A stretch of DNA of 64,000 nt from Candidatus Nitrotoga sp. MKT. Lineage in GTDB: Bacteria > Pseudomonadota > Gammaproteobacteria > Burkholderiales > Gallionellaceae. Shown here piece after piece: positions 56,849 through 64,000 of this stretch. The notes beneath the pieces were generated by a model. That model ran no database searches. It was given only the letters and a program-made list of their open reading frames with translations, and was not told where the DNA came from. The first letter of the stretch is position 1, and the number at the start of each line of letters is the position of its first letter. The stretch covers positions 1 through 64,000 of the forward strand of contig QFXH01000003.1 in the NCBI GenBank assembly GCA_003402345.1, written 5' to 3'. A program made the position numbers and the translations under genes.

Positions 56849-57772
56849 TTGAGTGAATTCTGGATAAAAGTCGATAAAACGCTTCGCTATCATGGGCGGC
56901 AGGTGTTACGTTCAACACGCGGTGCATGGTGGGGCATGCGCCATTTACCTGTGGAACGTCCTATTTTTGTCATCGGCTGTAGCCGGGCGGGCACCACCTT
57001 GGTGTATAAAACATTTTCTGAATCCAAGAATTTAGGCACGCTTCAACGGGAAACGCATGATTTCTGGACGGATATGCACCCACTGGCCAGCAAACACTGG
57101 GATACCCATGCATTAAGCGCACAAGATGCCACCCAAAACGATAGGGATACTGTAGCCCGCTATTTTTATGCCCATACTGGTAAAACAAGGTTTATCGACA
57201 AAAACAACCAGAATGGCTTATGTGTACCCTATTTATATTCCTTATTTCCTGATGCCCATTTCGTTTACGTAAAACGCAACCCCGGTGACAACATCAATTC
57301 CCTTATCGAGGGTTGGAACAAACCAAGGGAATTCGCCACCTGGTCAAATTTATTACCGGAACAAATCACTGTCGAAAATGGACGGCATACGCAATGGTGT
57401 TTCTTCCTTGCCAATGGCTGGCGTAACTATATCAATGCATCTGTCGAGGAGGTCTGTGCATTCCAATACAACGCGATCAACCAGGCTATCCTCGATGCCC
57501 AGCGCATTATTCCAACGGCACAGTGGAGCGAAATTTTCTACGAAGATATCGTACGTCACCCGACAGACAGTTTTCGCAAGCTATTCGAGGCTAGCGGCTT
57601 ACCTTTTGATGCGCAACTACAAGCGCATTGCGAAAATGTACTAGACACACCGTACAACGCCTTCTCCGAAATCCGCTTGGATAAATGGAAGGATGGCCGC
57701 AATCGTGAAAAAATTGAGCGGGTGCTGGCTAAAGTTGAAGCGACCGCCTGTGCCATGGGATATAAACTTTGA
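56849..57772 (+). CDS. Sulfotransferase-family protein
   Basis: The 307-residue cytoplasmic-type protein has PAPS-binding features: a 5'-phosphosulfate loop PIFVIGCSRAGTTLVYKTF (about 39-57) and a 3'-phosphate-binding strand DAHFVYVKRNPGDNINSLI. A C-terminal EIFYEDIVRHPTDSFRKLFEASGLPF is typical of Sulfotransfer_3-type enzymes. In this locus it would sulfate a sugar or lipid intermediate of the surface glycan. The start is TTG at 56849; no better ATG is nearby and the ribosome-binding site is weak. Its stop overlaps the next start by 4 nt, so it heads the six-gene operon. Confidence 0.83.
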   Translation: MSEFWIKVDKTLRYHGRQVLRSTRGAWWGMRHLPVERPIFVIGCSRAGTTLVYKTFSESKNLGTLQRETHDFWTDMHPLASKHWDTHALSAQDATQNDRDTVARYFYAHTGKTRFIDKNNQNGLCVPYLYSLFPDAHFVYVKRNPGDNINSLIEGWNKPREFATWSNLLPEQITVENGRHTQWCFFLANGWRNYINASVEEVCAFQYNAINQAILDAQRIIPTAQWSEIFYEDIVRHPTDSFRKLFEASGLPFDAQLQAHCENVLDTPYNAFSEIRLDKWKDGRNREKIERVLAKVEATACAMGYKL

Positions 57773-58791
57773 GTCGTTTCACCCGGGTATTCCATTTATT
57801 CGGCTGGGGCAGTGTAATCGGCTTATTATTACTGGGATTAGTAGAAGCCTGGCTACACACAGACGACTTCATGTATCGCTACCGTTCAGTGTTCGCCACG
57901 GGGCGCGCCATGGGTAAGCTGCATTACGTAAAATCGCATAATCCAACACTGCTGGTATTAGGAAATAGCCGGATAGATAACGGTTTTATCCCACGAATCT
58001 TGTTGGAAGATGGTGCGGCAAATGTCTCCGGCTTCAATATGGGTATGCCGGGCGCTAACGCGGGCATTCTTTACGGCGTAGTGAAACGTTTGGCGGATGA
58101 TGGCAACCTGGGCGCAAAAGGAATACGCACTGTACTTATCGGTCTGGACGAACATCTGTTACAAGCTGAGGATAGTCTAGGATATGGTGTGTTTTACAGT
58201 GACCCCGCATGGCTATGGCACCATCGCGATTGGCGTGGAATGCTGGCGCACAGCTTACGCCTATGGGGATTCTCCGCTAATCTGAAGCAATTGCGGGAAC
58301 CGGGCAAAGCACTGGGATTTTTTCAGGCAAGTTTTACCAATACCGAACCTATCGGTGGTAGTGCAGCAATGTATCTAGGCTATCGCGCTGGTTTTGGTGG
58401 CTTGCAGGATGCAGGACAGATCCGCCGGCAGCAGGAAAGTTTTGATGCGCCCCCCGACGGGGTTCAGATCGACGCGCTGTTCGCCACAATTGCCCTGTTG
58501 CGACAACATGGCGTACAGGTAGCGGTGGTATACCCCCCGCTGCTAAATCGTGAACTTTTATACCTCACACCACAGCTATCGGCGGCGCGCCCCTATATCG
58601 CCGTGGCTGAGCGTTTGAATGCCCAGGGTGTTCCGCAGTTGACACTAGAGGCCGGTACACAACGCAATCCCGCAATGTTTATCAATTCCGGCCACTTGAA
58701 TGATCACGGCGCGCAATATCACAGCCGCTTACTGGCCCGGCAATTGCAGGCCATCTGGCCAAACTTGTTTGTCAACGGGGGGGGCGCATGA
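57769..58791 (+). CDS. SGNH-like acyl-transfer partner, unit 2
   Basis: The 340-residue protein has an N-terminal membrane anchor (LFGWGSVIGLLLLGLVEAWL), then a periplasmic SGNH-like domain: LLVLGNSRIDNGFIP with the GNSR block also seen in unit 1, VSGFNMGMPGANAGILYG, and a C-terminal INSGHLNDHGAQYHSRLLARQL that holds the catalytic His block. It overlaps both neighbours by 4 nt (TTG start within the sulfotransferase stop; its own stop overlaps the MBOAT ATG). With the following MBOAT it forms a second O-acylation pair, in reversed gene order compared with unit 1. Confidence 0.75.
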   Translation: MSRFTRVFHLFGWGSVIGLLLLGLVEAWLHTDDFMYRYRSVFATGRAMGKLHYVKSHNPTLLVLGNSRIDNGFIPRILLEDGAANVSGFNMGMPGANAGILYGVVKRLADDGNLGAKGIRTVLIGLDEHLLQAEDSLGYGVFYSDPAWLWHHRDWRGMLAHSLRLWGFSANLKQLREPGKALGFFQASFTNTEPIGGSAAMYLGYRAGFGGLQDAGQIRRQQESFDAPPDGVQIDALFATIALLRQHGVQVAVVYPPLLNRELLYLTPQLSAARPYIAVAERLNAQGVPQLTLEAGTQRNPAMFINSGHLNDHGAQYHSRLLARQLQAIWPNLFVNGGGA

Positions 58792-60227
58792 TTTTCAGCA
58801 GCATGAGCTTCATCGTGTTTCTGATGGCGGTGTTATTCCTCTATGCCGCCACCGATAACTACCGCCAGCGTGCCGCTATCATTCTGGTAGCGAGCTTGGT
58901 GTTTTATGGGTCGTGGAAACCCTCCTACCTGCTTTTGCTGATAACCTCACTTACCCTCAACTATGGCTTTTACCGCACCCTCCAGCATAGCCCCTCCCGC
59001 GCCTGGCTCAGCCTGGCTTTAGTGATTAATCTTGGCGTACTGGTTTTTTTCAAATATCTGGGGCTATTTTTCCAGACCCTCATCACCATGGGTGGCTATT
59101 TCCAATTCTCCGTACCTGTCGAATCACCCAGTTGGGCACAATGGGCACTGCCACTGGGAGTAAGCTTTTATACTTTCCATATGCTCTCGGTGATGATCGA
59201 CGTGTACCGGGGCAATTGGGTACGCCCCATCAGCTTCCGCGCCTGGAGCATGTATGTCACCTTTTTCCCGCATATGATTGCCGGCCCCATTCTGCGTGCC
59301 AGCGAATTGGTGGAACAACTGGAAAAACTCGAACCACTAAAACTGGATGCGGTGCGGCTGGGTGCGCTAATTTTTATCGGCGGACTTATCAAAAAAACAC
59401 TTTTGGCTGACAATCTGGCGGGGATTGTGGAGCCACTATATGCCCACCCGGAGCAGTTAAATTTTTTCACTTCCTGGCTCGCCACACTGGCCTTTGCCTT
59501 ACAGATTTATTTCGATTTTTCCGGGTACAGCGAGATGGCCGTTGGTCTCGCCCGCATGTTTGGCGTTACCCTTCCACGTAACTTTCTCTACCCTTATATC
59601 AGCCGCAGCGTGAAAGAATTCTGGCAACGCTGGCACATTACCCTATCGCGTTGGCTCAGGGATTACCTCTATATTTCATTGGGCGGTTCGCATTGCTCCT
59701 TTCCACGCAACATGGGCAACCTCATGATTACCATGTTATTGGGTGGCTTATGGCACGGCGCGGGCTGGAATTTTGTGTTCTGGGGTTTCTTGCATGGAAG
59801 TTATCTGGTAGGACATCGTTTGTTACTGCATGTTTACACTTGGGCCGGCGTTACGGCAGGTTCTATTACTGATCGCACCCTGTCTTGGCTGGGCTGGCCC
59901 CTTACCTTCATTTTAGTGTGCTTTACCTGGGTATTTTTCCGCGCCAATACCTTCCCCGATGCTTGGCACATTAGTGCAACTATGCTCGGCCTGGCCCAGC
60001 CCAGTGGGGCAATTCATGTTATTCGCCTCTCGGAACAAATGATCATCGCTGCAGCCCTATTGGTGGCATTGCTGGAACCACATATCGTGGCGTGGTTTCA
60101 ACGGCAGGGTCCCCTCAATTGGTGGCGGGTAGCCAGTCCTGTGCGTGGTTTTGCATATGCGGCGCTGGTACTGGCATTAGTAGTGTTTGGCGGCGACACC
60201 CAGAAATTCATCTATTTTGATTTTTAA
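58788..60227 (+). CDS. MBOAT O-acyltransferase, unit 2
   Basis: The 479-residue multi-pass protein has the same key motifs as unit 1 but is clearly diverged: MIFSSMSFIVFLMAVLFLYAATDNYRQR at the N-terminus, then SFYTFHMLSVMIDVYRG, TFFPHMIAGPILRASELVEQL, YFDFSGYSEMAVGLARMFGVTLP, WQRWHITLSRWLRDYLYISLGG and the catalytic-histidine region GLWHGAGWNFVFWGFLHG. It likely acylates a different position or glycan than unit 1. It is translationally coupled to the SGNH-like gene before it, and the deacetylase-like gene starts 7 nt after its stop. Confidence 0.92.
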   Translation: MIFSSMSFIVFLMAVLFLYAATDNYRQRAAIILVASLVFYGSWKPSYLLLLITSLTLNYGFYRTLQHSPSRAWLSLALVINLGVLVFFKYLGLFFQTLITMGGYFQFSVPVESPSWAQWALPLGVSFYTFHMLSVMIDVYRGNWVRPISFRAWSMYVTFFPHMIAGPILRASELVEQLEKLEPLKLDAVRLGALIFIGGLIKKTLLADNLAGIVEPLYAHPEQLNFFTSWLATLAFALQIYFDFSGYSEMAVGLARMFGVTLPRNFLYPYISRSVKEFWQRWHITLSRWLRDYLYISLGGSHCSFPRNMGNLMITMLLGGLWHGAGWNFVFWGFLHGSYLVGHRLLLHVYTWAGVTAGSITDRTLSWLGWPLTFILVCFTWVFFRANTFPDAWHISATMLGLAQPSGAIHVIRLSEQMIIAAALLVALLEPHIVAWFQRQGPLNWWRVASPVRGFAYAALVLALVVFGGDTQKFIYFDF

Positions 60228-60234
60228 GATTACG

Positions 60235-61443
60235 ATGGAAACTTGGTTGTATGGAATAAGTATCGTTTGGCTGTTAGTCCAAGTTGTGTTGCTTTTCGTC
60301 TATCGCCATAAGTTGGCCGCTTATTGGCGGGAGCCGGTATTACGTTATCCGATACTGGTTTTTGAAAGTGACGATTGGGGTGCGGGGCCGCTCGAACAGG
60401 CACAAGCACTCGATGCGCTGCGACAGATACTAAAAAGCCACCGGGATCAATCTGGCCATTATCCAGTAATGACTTTAGGGCTTATCTTGAGCATCGCGGA
60501 TACTCAGGCCATATCTACGGCAAAAAACACCGATTACATTCGGATCACTCTCGACCATGCCCACTTCGAATCCGTTTTGATTGCACTGCACGCGGGGATA
60601 GATGAGGGCGTATTTGCCCCCCAATTGCATGGCTTGGAGCACTATTGGCCACCCTCAGTCATAGCGGCGGCAAGGGCGGACGCACCCGTAGCTGCGTGGC
60701 TCAAAACAAATGGCTTAGCGTATACCGAAGACTTACCTTCCCGCTTACAAAGCCGCTGGATTGACGCCACTTCACTTCCTTCTCAGCCACTTTCTGAAAC
60801 AGAAATTTATGCTGCTGTAGCGGAAGAGGTTAAAGTTTATATGCAAATTTTTGGTACAAAACCTGTCATTGCGGTACCCACCACTTTTATTTGGAGCGAC
60901 GAAGTAGAGCGTGCCTGGGGCGCCCATGGCGTACGCTGCGTTATTACTCCCGGCACCCGTTATGAAAGCCGCGACAGGCAAGGCCGCCCAAGCGGAGACG
61001 GTAGGGTAATCCTGAACGGCGAGCACGGGCAAGGTAATGTAATGTACCTGGTACGCAACAATTATTTCGAACCTAAACTCGGTCATCTTGCCGAAAAAGG
61101 ACTGGCCGCCCTATCATTGCAAACACAATGTGGGCGCCCAACTTTGCTGGAAACGCACCGTTTTAATTTTCTGGGTAATCCGGCCCAGTCCAAGACCGCA
61201 CTGGCAGAACTGAACCGGCTGCTGACGGAAGCGCGGGCACATTATAGCGAACTGCGATTCTTGTCCACGCAAGACATTGCCGATGCGATTGCAGGTCAGG
61301 ATACGTCGCTGATCGCAACCACACCGCGCGCCCGGATACACGCCTGGCTCGCGCGCATCAGTCAAATATCACGTTTTTGGAAACTTGCGCGGCTCACTGG
61401 ATTGGTAGTACCACTGTGGTTGTTAAAAAAATGGGCAGCCTGA
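60235..61443 (+). CDS. Membrane-anchored polysaccharide-deacetylase-like protein
   Basis: From METWLYGISIVWLLVQVVLLFVY the protein is 402 residues: one N-terminal membrane segment, then a domain with LVFESDDWGAG (paired aspartates as in NodB-type metal sites), LHGLEHYW (candidate metal histidine) and a TLLETHRFNFLG stretch towards the C-terminus. This matches a divergent branch of the carbohydrate esterase 4 fold that occurs in polysaccharide loci. Deacetylation of an amino sugar is the likely reaction, but the full metal triad is not obvious and activity is uncertain. The ATG at 60235 is preferred over the track start inside the MBOAT gene. Confidence 0.65.
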   Translation: METWLYGISIVWLLVQVVLLFVYRHKLAAYWREPVLRYPILVFESDDWGAGPLEQAQALDALRQILKSHRDQSGHYPVMTLGLILSIADTQAISTAKNTDYIRITLDHAHFESVLIALHAGIDEGVFAPQLHGLEHYWPPSVIAAARADAPVAAWLKTNGLAYTEDLPSRLQSRWIDATSLPSQPLSETEIYAAVAEEVKVYMQIFGTKPVIAVPTTFIWSDEVERAWGAHGVRCVITPGTRYESRDRQGRPSGDGRVILNGEHGQGNVMYLVRNNYFEPKLGHLAEKGLAALSLQTQCGRPTLLETHRFNFLGNPAQSKTALAELNRLLTEARAHYSELRFLSTQDIADAIAGQDTSLIATTPRARIHAWLARISQISRFWKLARLTGLVVPLWLLKKWAA

Positions 61444-62369
61444 GCGCGCCACGTTTCTCTGTCATTATTCCTGCTTACAATGCAGCAGGCACTCTGGCGC
61501 GTGCACTTGATTCAGTACTCACCCAAACTTGGGCAGCATTTGAAATTATCGTGATTGATGATGGCTCCATCGATAATACTGCGGCAGTAGCCGCAAGTTA
61601 TGGGGAAAAAATTCGTTACCTGCACCAAAACAACGCTGGCGTGTCTGCCGCACGTAACCTTGGCGCACGCATAGCGAGTGGAGACTGGCTGGCTTTTCTT
61701 GATGCCGACGACTGGTATTACCCCGACCGGTTGAAATGGCACGGCGAATGGATTACGCGCGGTCCAACACTGGATTTTCTCACTGGCGATTATGAATATC
61801 GTGATACTAGCGGCACGCTGCTAGGCTGCTCCATGCAAGGCAAGGCGTCCGGTCGCGCCATGCTGGCCAAGGCTGCTGGTAACCGTGAGGTAATAATGGC
61901 AGGCGCAGAATTTGAAGCCTTCATTGCCGACCATTTCGGCGATACCCATACCTTGAGTTTGCCACGTGCCACTTTTTTGGAGTTGGGGGGCTATCCACTG
62001 GGATTCAAGGTTTGTGAAGACGTACACCTTCTGACCCGCCTGGTAGCGCGCAGCCACCGGGTGGGCGTAATTTGCGAACCCTTGGCGGTCTATCTCATCC
62101 ATGCCGCCAGTGCGACCCGTGCTGACCCGGTGCGGGCGCAGTTCGAAAATGTGCGTACCCTGCTTGCGCTTGGTAAACTTGCAGGCAGTCTGCCTCCAGT
62201 GGTGCGCCGGGGTTATTTTACCCGGCTGCGCCAAGCGCGGCTGAACTTGGGTTACGCGCTAATAAAATCAGGGCGTCATTTTTCTGCCGTGCGCGCCGTA
62301 TTACCTTCGTTAATTGAAACGCCAAGCCTGACCAGCGTGCGTAATTTATTGTCCATCATTAAAGGCTGA
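61431..62369 (+). CDS. Family 2 glycosyltransferase
   Basis: The 312-residue GT-A protein starts MGSLSAPRFSVIIPAYNAAGTLARALDSVLTQTW. It has IVIDDGSIDNTAAVAASYG and the metal/nucleotide-binding DADDWYYPDRL, then GYPLGFKVCEDVHLLTRLV, which contains the catalytic-base ED motif. It transfers a sugar from a nucleotide donor in the cytoplasm to the growing glycan or lipid carrier. The chosen ATG overlaps the deacetylase-like gene by 13 nt; the track start at 61377 is longer than needed. The GT4 gene begins 1 nt after its stop. Confidence 0.9.
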   Translation: MGSLSAPRFSVIIPAYNAAGTLARALDSVLTQTWAAFEIIVIDDGSIDNTAAVAASYGEKIRYLHQNNAGVSAARNLGARIASGDWLAFLDADDWYYPDRLKWHGEWITRGPTLDFLTGDYEYRDTSGTLLGCSMQGKASGRAMLAKAAGNREVIMAGAEFEAFIADHFGDTHTLSLPRATFLELGGYPLGFKVCEDVHLLTRLVARSHRVGVICEPLAVYLIHAASATRADPVRAQFENVRTLLALGKLAGSLPPVVRRGYFTRLRQARLNLGYALIKSGRHFSAVRAVLPSLIETPSLTSVRNLLSIIKG

Positions 62370-62370
62370 C

Positions 62371-63513
62371 ATGTCGCGTTATCTGGTACTTACCGAGTTA
62401 TTTTTACCTACCAAAGGCGGCACTGCCGTCTGGTTTGCTGAGGTGTACCAACGCCTGTCCGGCAAGGAAACTCACATTGTCACCGCCGATGTACCCGATG
62501 CGGCGGCAGTGGATGCGATACATTCCAACACCATACATCGTATCCGCATGCGCCGGGTGACTTGGCTCCGACCGGAATCGTTGGGCATGTACGCTAACCT
62601 GCTTATCAAATCCTTATGGTTGGCGCTTACTCACCGCTTCACCGCTATCCATGCCGGTCGCGCCCTGCCGGAAGGCATTACCGCCTGGCTGGTGGCACGG
62701 TTAACTTTACATCCGGTCGTGATCTACGCCCACGGCGAAGAGCTCACCACTTGGGGACGCGGTGGCAAATATAAGGCAATGCGATTTGCTTTACGGCACG
62801 CTGACCAAGTTATTGCGAATAGTGAATTCACCCGCGATACACTCATCAAAATGGACGTAAAGCCTGCCAACATCACACTCATCTATCCTGGCGTAGACGT
62901 GACCCGTTTTCGCCCAGATTTGGAATGTAAAGACCTGCGTCAGTTAGCGGGCGTAACGGATACCGGCAAACTGATTTTGTCGGTAGGGCGGTTGTCACGG
63001 CGTAAAGGGTTTGACCAAGTGATTCAAGCGCTACCGGCACTGATTCACGCTGGGCTGGATATACAATACGTACTAATTGGAATTGGCGAAGATTATGATT
63101 ACTTGCTAAATCTCGCACTCAAACACGGTGTATCTGAACGTGTCCACCTATTGGGTCACGTTAGTATTGATGACCTACCGCGTTGGTACAATGCCTGTGA
63201 CGTATTCATCATGCCTAACCGTGAGATTAATGGTGACACTGAGGGTTTTGGCATGGTGTTTATCGAAGCAGCGGCATGTGGCAAGCCGGCCATTGCCGGG
63301 CAAACTGGCGGCACTGGTGCAGCGGTAGTGGATGGGGTGACGGGTTTCAGGGTGGATGGCACAGATGCCGCTGCAATCGCTACTGCATTGCAACGCGTCC
63401 TGGAAGATAAACAGTATGCCCAGCAAATTGGGAACCGTGCATTAGCAAGAGCGATCAGTCAATTTGACTGGTCTATCGTGGCCGAAAAAACCCGGCAATT
63501 GCAAACGAAATAA
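62371..63513 (+). CDS. Family 4 glycosyltransferase
   Basis: The 380-residue GT-B protein has a glycine-rich acceptor loop FLPTKGGTAVWFAEV, middle region YPGVDVTRFRPDL, donor-domain start LILSVGRLSRRKGFDQVIQALPAL, and the E-x7-E motif in DTEGFGMVFIEAAACGKPAIAGQTGG. The closest look is to WaaG/PimB-type mannosyl- or glucosyltransferases. It works in the cytoplasm, retaining mechanism by family. It is the last tightly coupled gene of the operon; 61 nt separate it from the next coding region. Confidence 0.92.
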   Translation: MSRYLVLTELFLPTKGGTAVWFAEVYQRLSGKETHIVTADVPDAAAVDAIHSNTIHRIRMRRVTWLRPESLGMYANLLIKSLWLALTHRFTAIHAGRALPEGITAWLVARLTLHPVVIYAHGEELTTWGRGGKYKAMRFALRHADQVIANSEFTRDTLIKMDVKPANITLIYPGVDVTRFRPDLECKDLRQLAGVTDTGKLILSVGRLSRRKGFDQVIQALPALIHAGLDIQYVLIGIGEDYDYLLNLALKHGVSERVHLLGHVSIDDLPRWYNACDVFIMPNREINGDTEGFGMVFIEAAACGKPAIAGQTGGTGAAVVDGVTGFRVDGTDAAAIATALQRVLEDKQYAQQIGNRALARAISQFDWSIVAEKTRQLQTK

Positions 63514-63574
63514 TACCTGACCATTACTTCACTTTAGGGCACTTCAATCATATTGAATATAAAGGATAGATAAT

Positions 63575-64000
63575 ATGGGACTAACCAAATTATGGATTAC
63601 ATTGCCATTAACAATACTGGCAGCGTTTGGATTGCTTGGAGTAAACCAGGCATCAGCTGTTGCGGGATATTCCGCGACCACGGCAGAGTTATCCCTACTT
63701 CCGCCTTTTTGCCAAGCTAAATTAGGTTCCAATCCAGCAGACCACCAACTATATTCCGGAAAGATTGGGCCGGATTGGCTGCACATCCACCATTACTGCG
63801 TTGGACTCAATTTTATTAATCGGTATAAACGGTCTTTTGGTAACAAAGCGGACCAGCAATTCTATTTTCAAAGCGCGATGGGTGAATTTGAATATATGTT
63901 TGCCCACTCGTCACCCACTTTCTGGATGCGGCCTGAAATGCATGTCCAGAAAGGCAAATTACTTGCTAGCGCTAAACGCACTGTCGAAGCGGTAAACGAA
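63575..64000 (+). CDS. Secreted protein of unknown function, runs off the right end
   Basis: This reading frame is missing from the ORF track as one gene because it has no stop before the window ends. From ATG at 63575, with AAAGGATAGATAAT before it, 142 residues are visible. They comprise a signal peptide (ITLPLTILAAFGLLGVNQASA), then LLPPFCQAKLGS, GPDWLHIHHYCVGLNFINRYKRS and FEYMFAHSSPTFWMRPEMHVQKGKLLASAKR. The late part resembles the helix spacing of a TPR unit, so this may be the start of a TPR repeat protein that assists polysaccharide export. The function is not established by what can be seen. Confidence 0.7.
   Translation, partial: MGLTKLWITLPLTILAAFGLLGVNQASAVAGYSATTAELSLLPPFCQAKLGSNPADHQLYSGKIGPDWLHIHHYCVGLNFINRYKRSFGNKADQQFYFQSAMGEFEYMFAHSSPTFWMRPEMHVQKGKLLASAKRTVEAVNE

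Overview
The window is a stretch of a betaproteobacterial chromosome of moderate GC content. The gene sets and their order point to this: a single head-to-tail TCA block (sdhCDAB-sdhE-gltA-sucA-odhB-lpd), the lon / clpX-clpP-tig protease cluster beside tRNA genes, and FbpABC-type iron uptake. I would guess Nitrosomonadales, perhaps near Gallionellaceae, but that is inference from gene content and no marker gene is decisive.

Layout. 1-2.6 kb is a graveyard of insertion sequences: a frameshifted IS630-type transposase, an IS1595-type remnant, and an IS3-type OrfB remnant split by a decayed IS5-family element. 3-11.3 kb carries protein quality control on the minus strand (ppiD, tRNA-Asp, tRNA-Val, a vestige of hupB, lon, clpX, clpP, tig, tRNA-Leu). 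11.5-23.6 kb is the TCA/respiratory block on the minus strand, with a DUF262 gene wedged between sdhA and sdhB. 24-28.3 kb has a lytic transglycosylase, a GspG-like pseudopilin and a membrane GGDEF-EAL protein. 28.4-33 kb is iron control: fur, then fbpABC on the other strand behind a textbook Fur box. 33.3-40 kb is housekeeping (rppH, proS, a lipoprotein cytochrome c, a DUF475 membrane protein, dut, coaBC, radC). 40.5-46.1 kb holds two tandem secreted SUMF1/FGE-like proteins, a TPM/LemA operon, a highly structured non-coding stretch and a DUF4399 protein; nadB follows.

48-64 kb is the accessory part, a cell-surface polysaccharide or glycolipid locus. It starts with a three-gene unit (HAD phosphatase fused to a UbiA prenyltransferase, a four-helix EamA/SMR-type transporter, a GT-C-type membrane glycosyltransferase) that looks like a compact polyprenyl-phospho-pentose donor, flippase and transfer pathway. 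Two separate MBOAT plus SGNH-like O-acylation pairs, in opposite orientation, then bracket an asparagine-synthase-like amidotransferase and a sulfotransferase. The plus-strand operon continues with a polysaccharide-deacetylase-like protein, a GT2, a GT4 and a secreted protein that runs off the right end.

The observations I rate highest are the HAD-UbiA/flippase/GT-C unit, the mirrored acylation modules, an intrinsic-terminator hairpin encoded inside the first codons of fbpB, the DUF262 gene lacking its usual nuclease end inside the sdh operon, and the structured stretch near 45.2-45.5 kb. All functional statements come from reading motifs by eye; no database search was possible.
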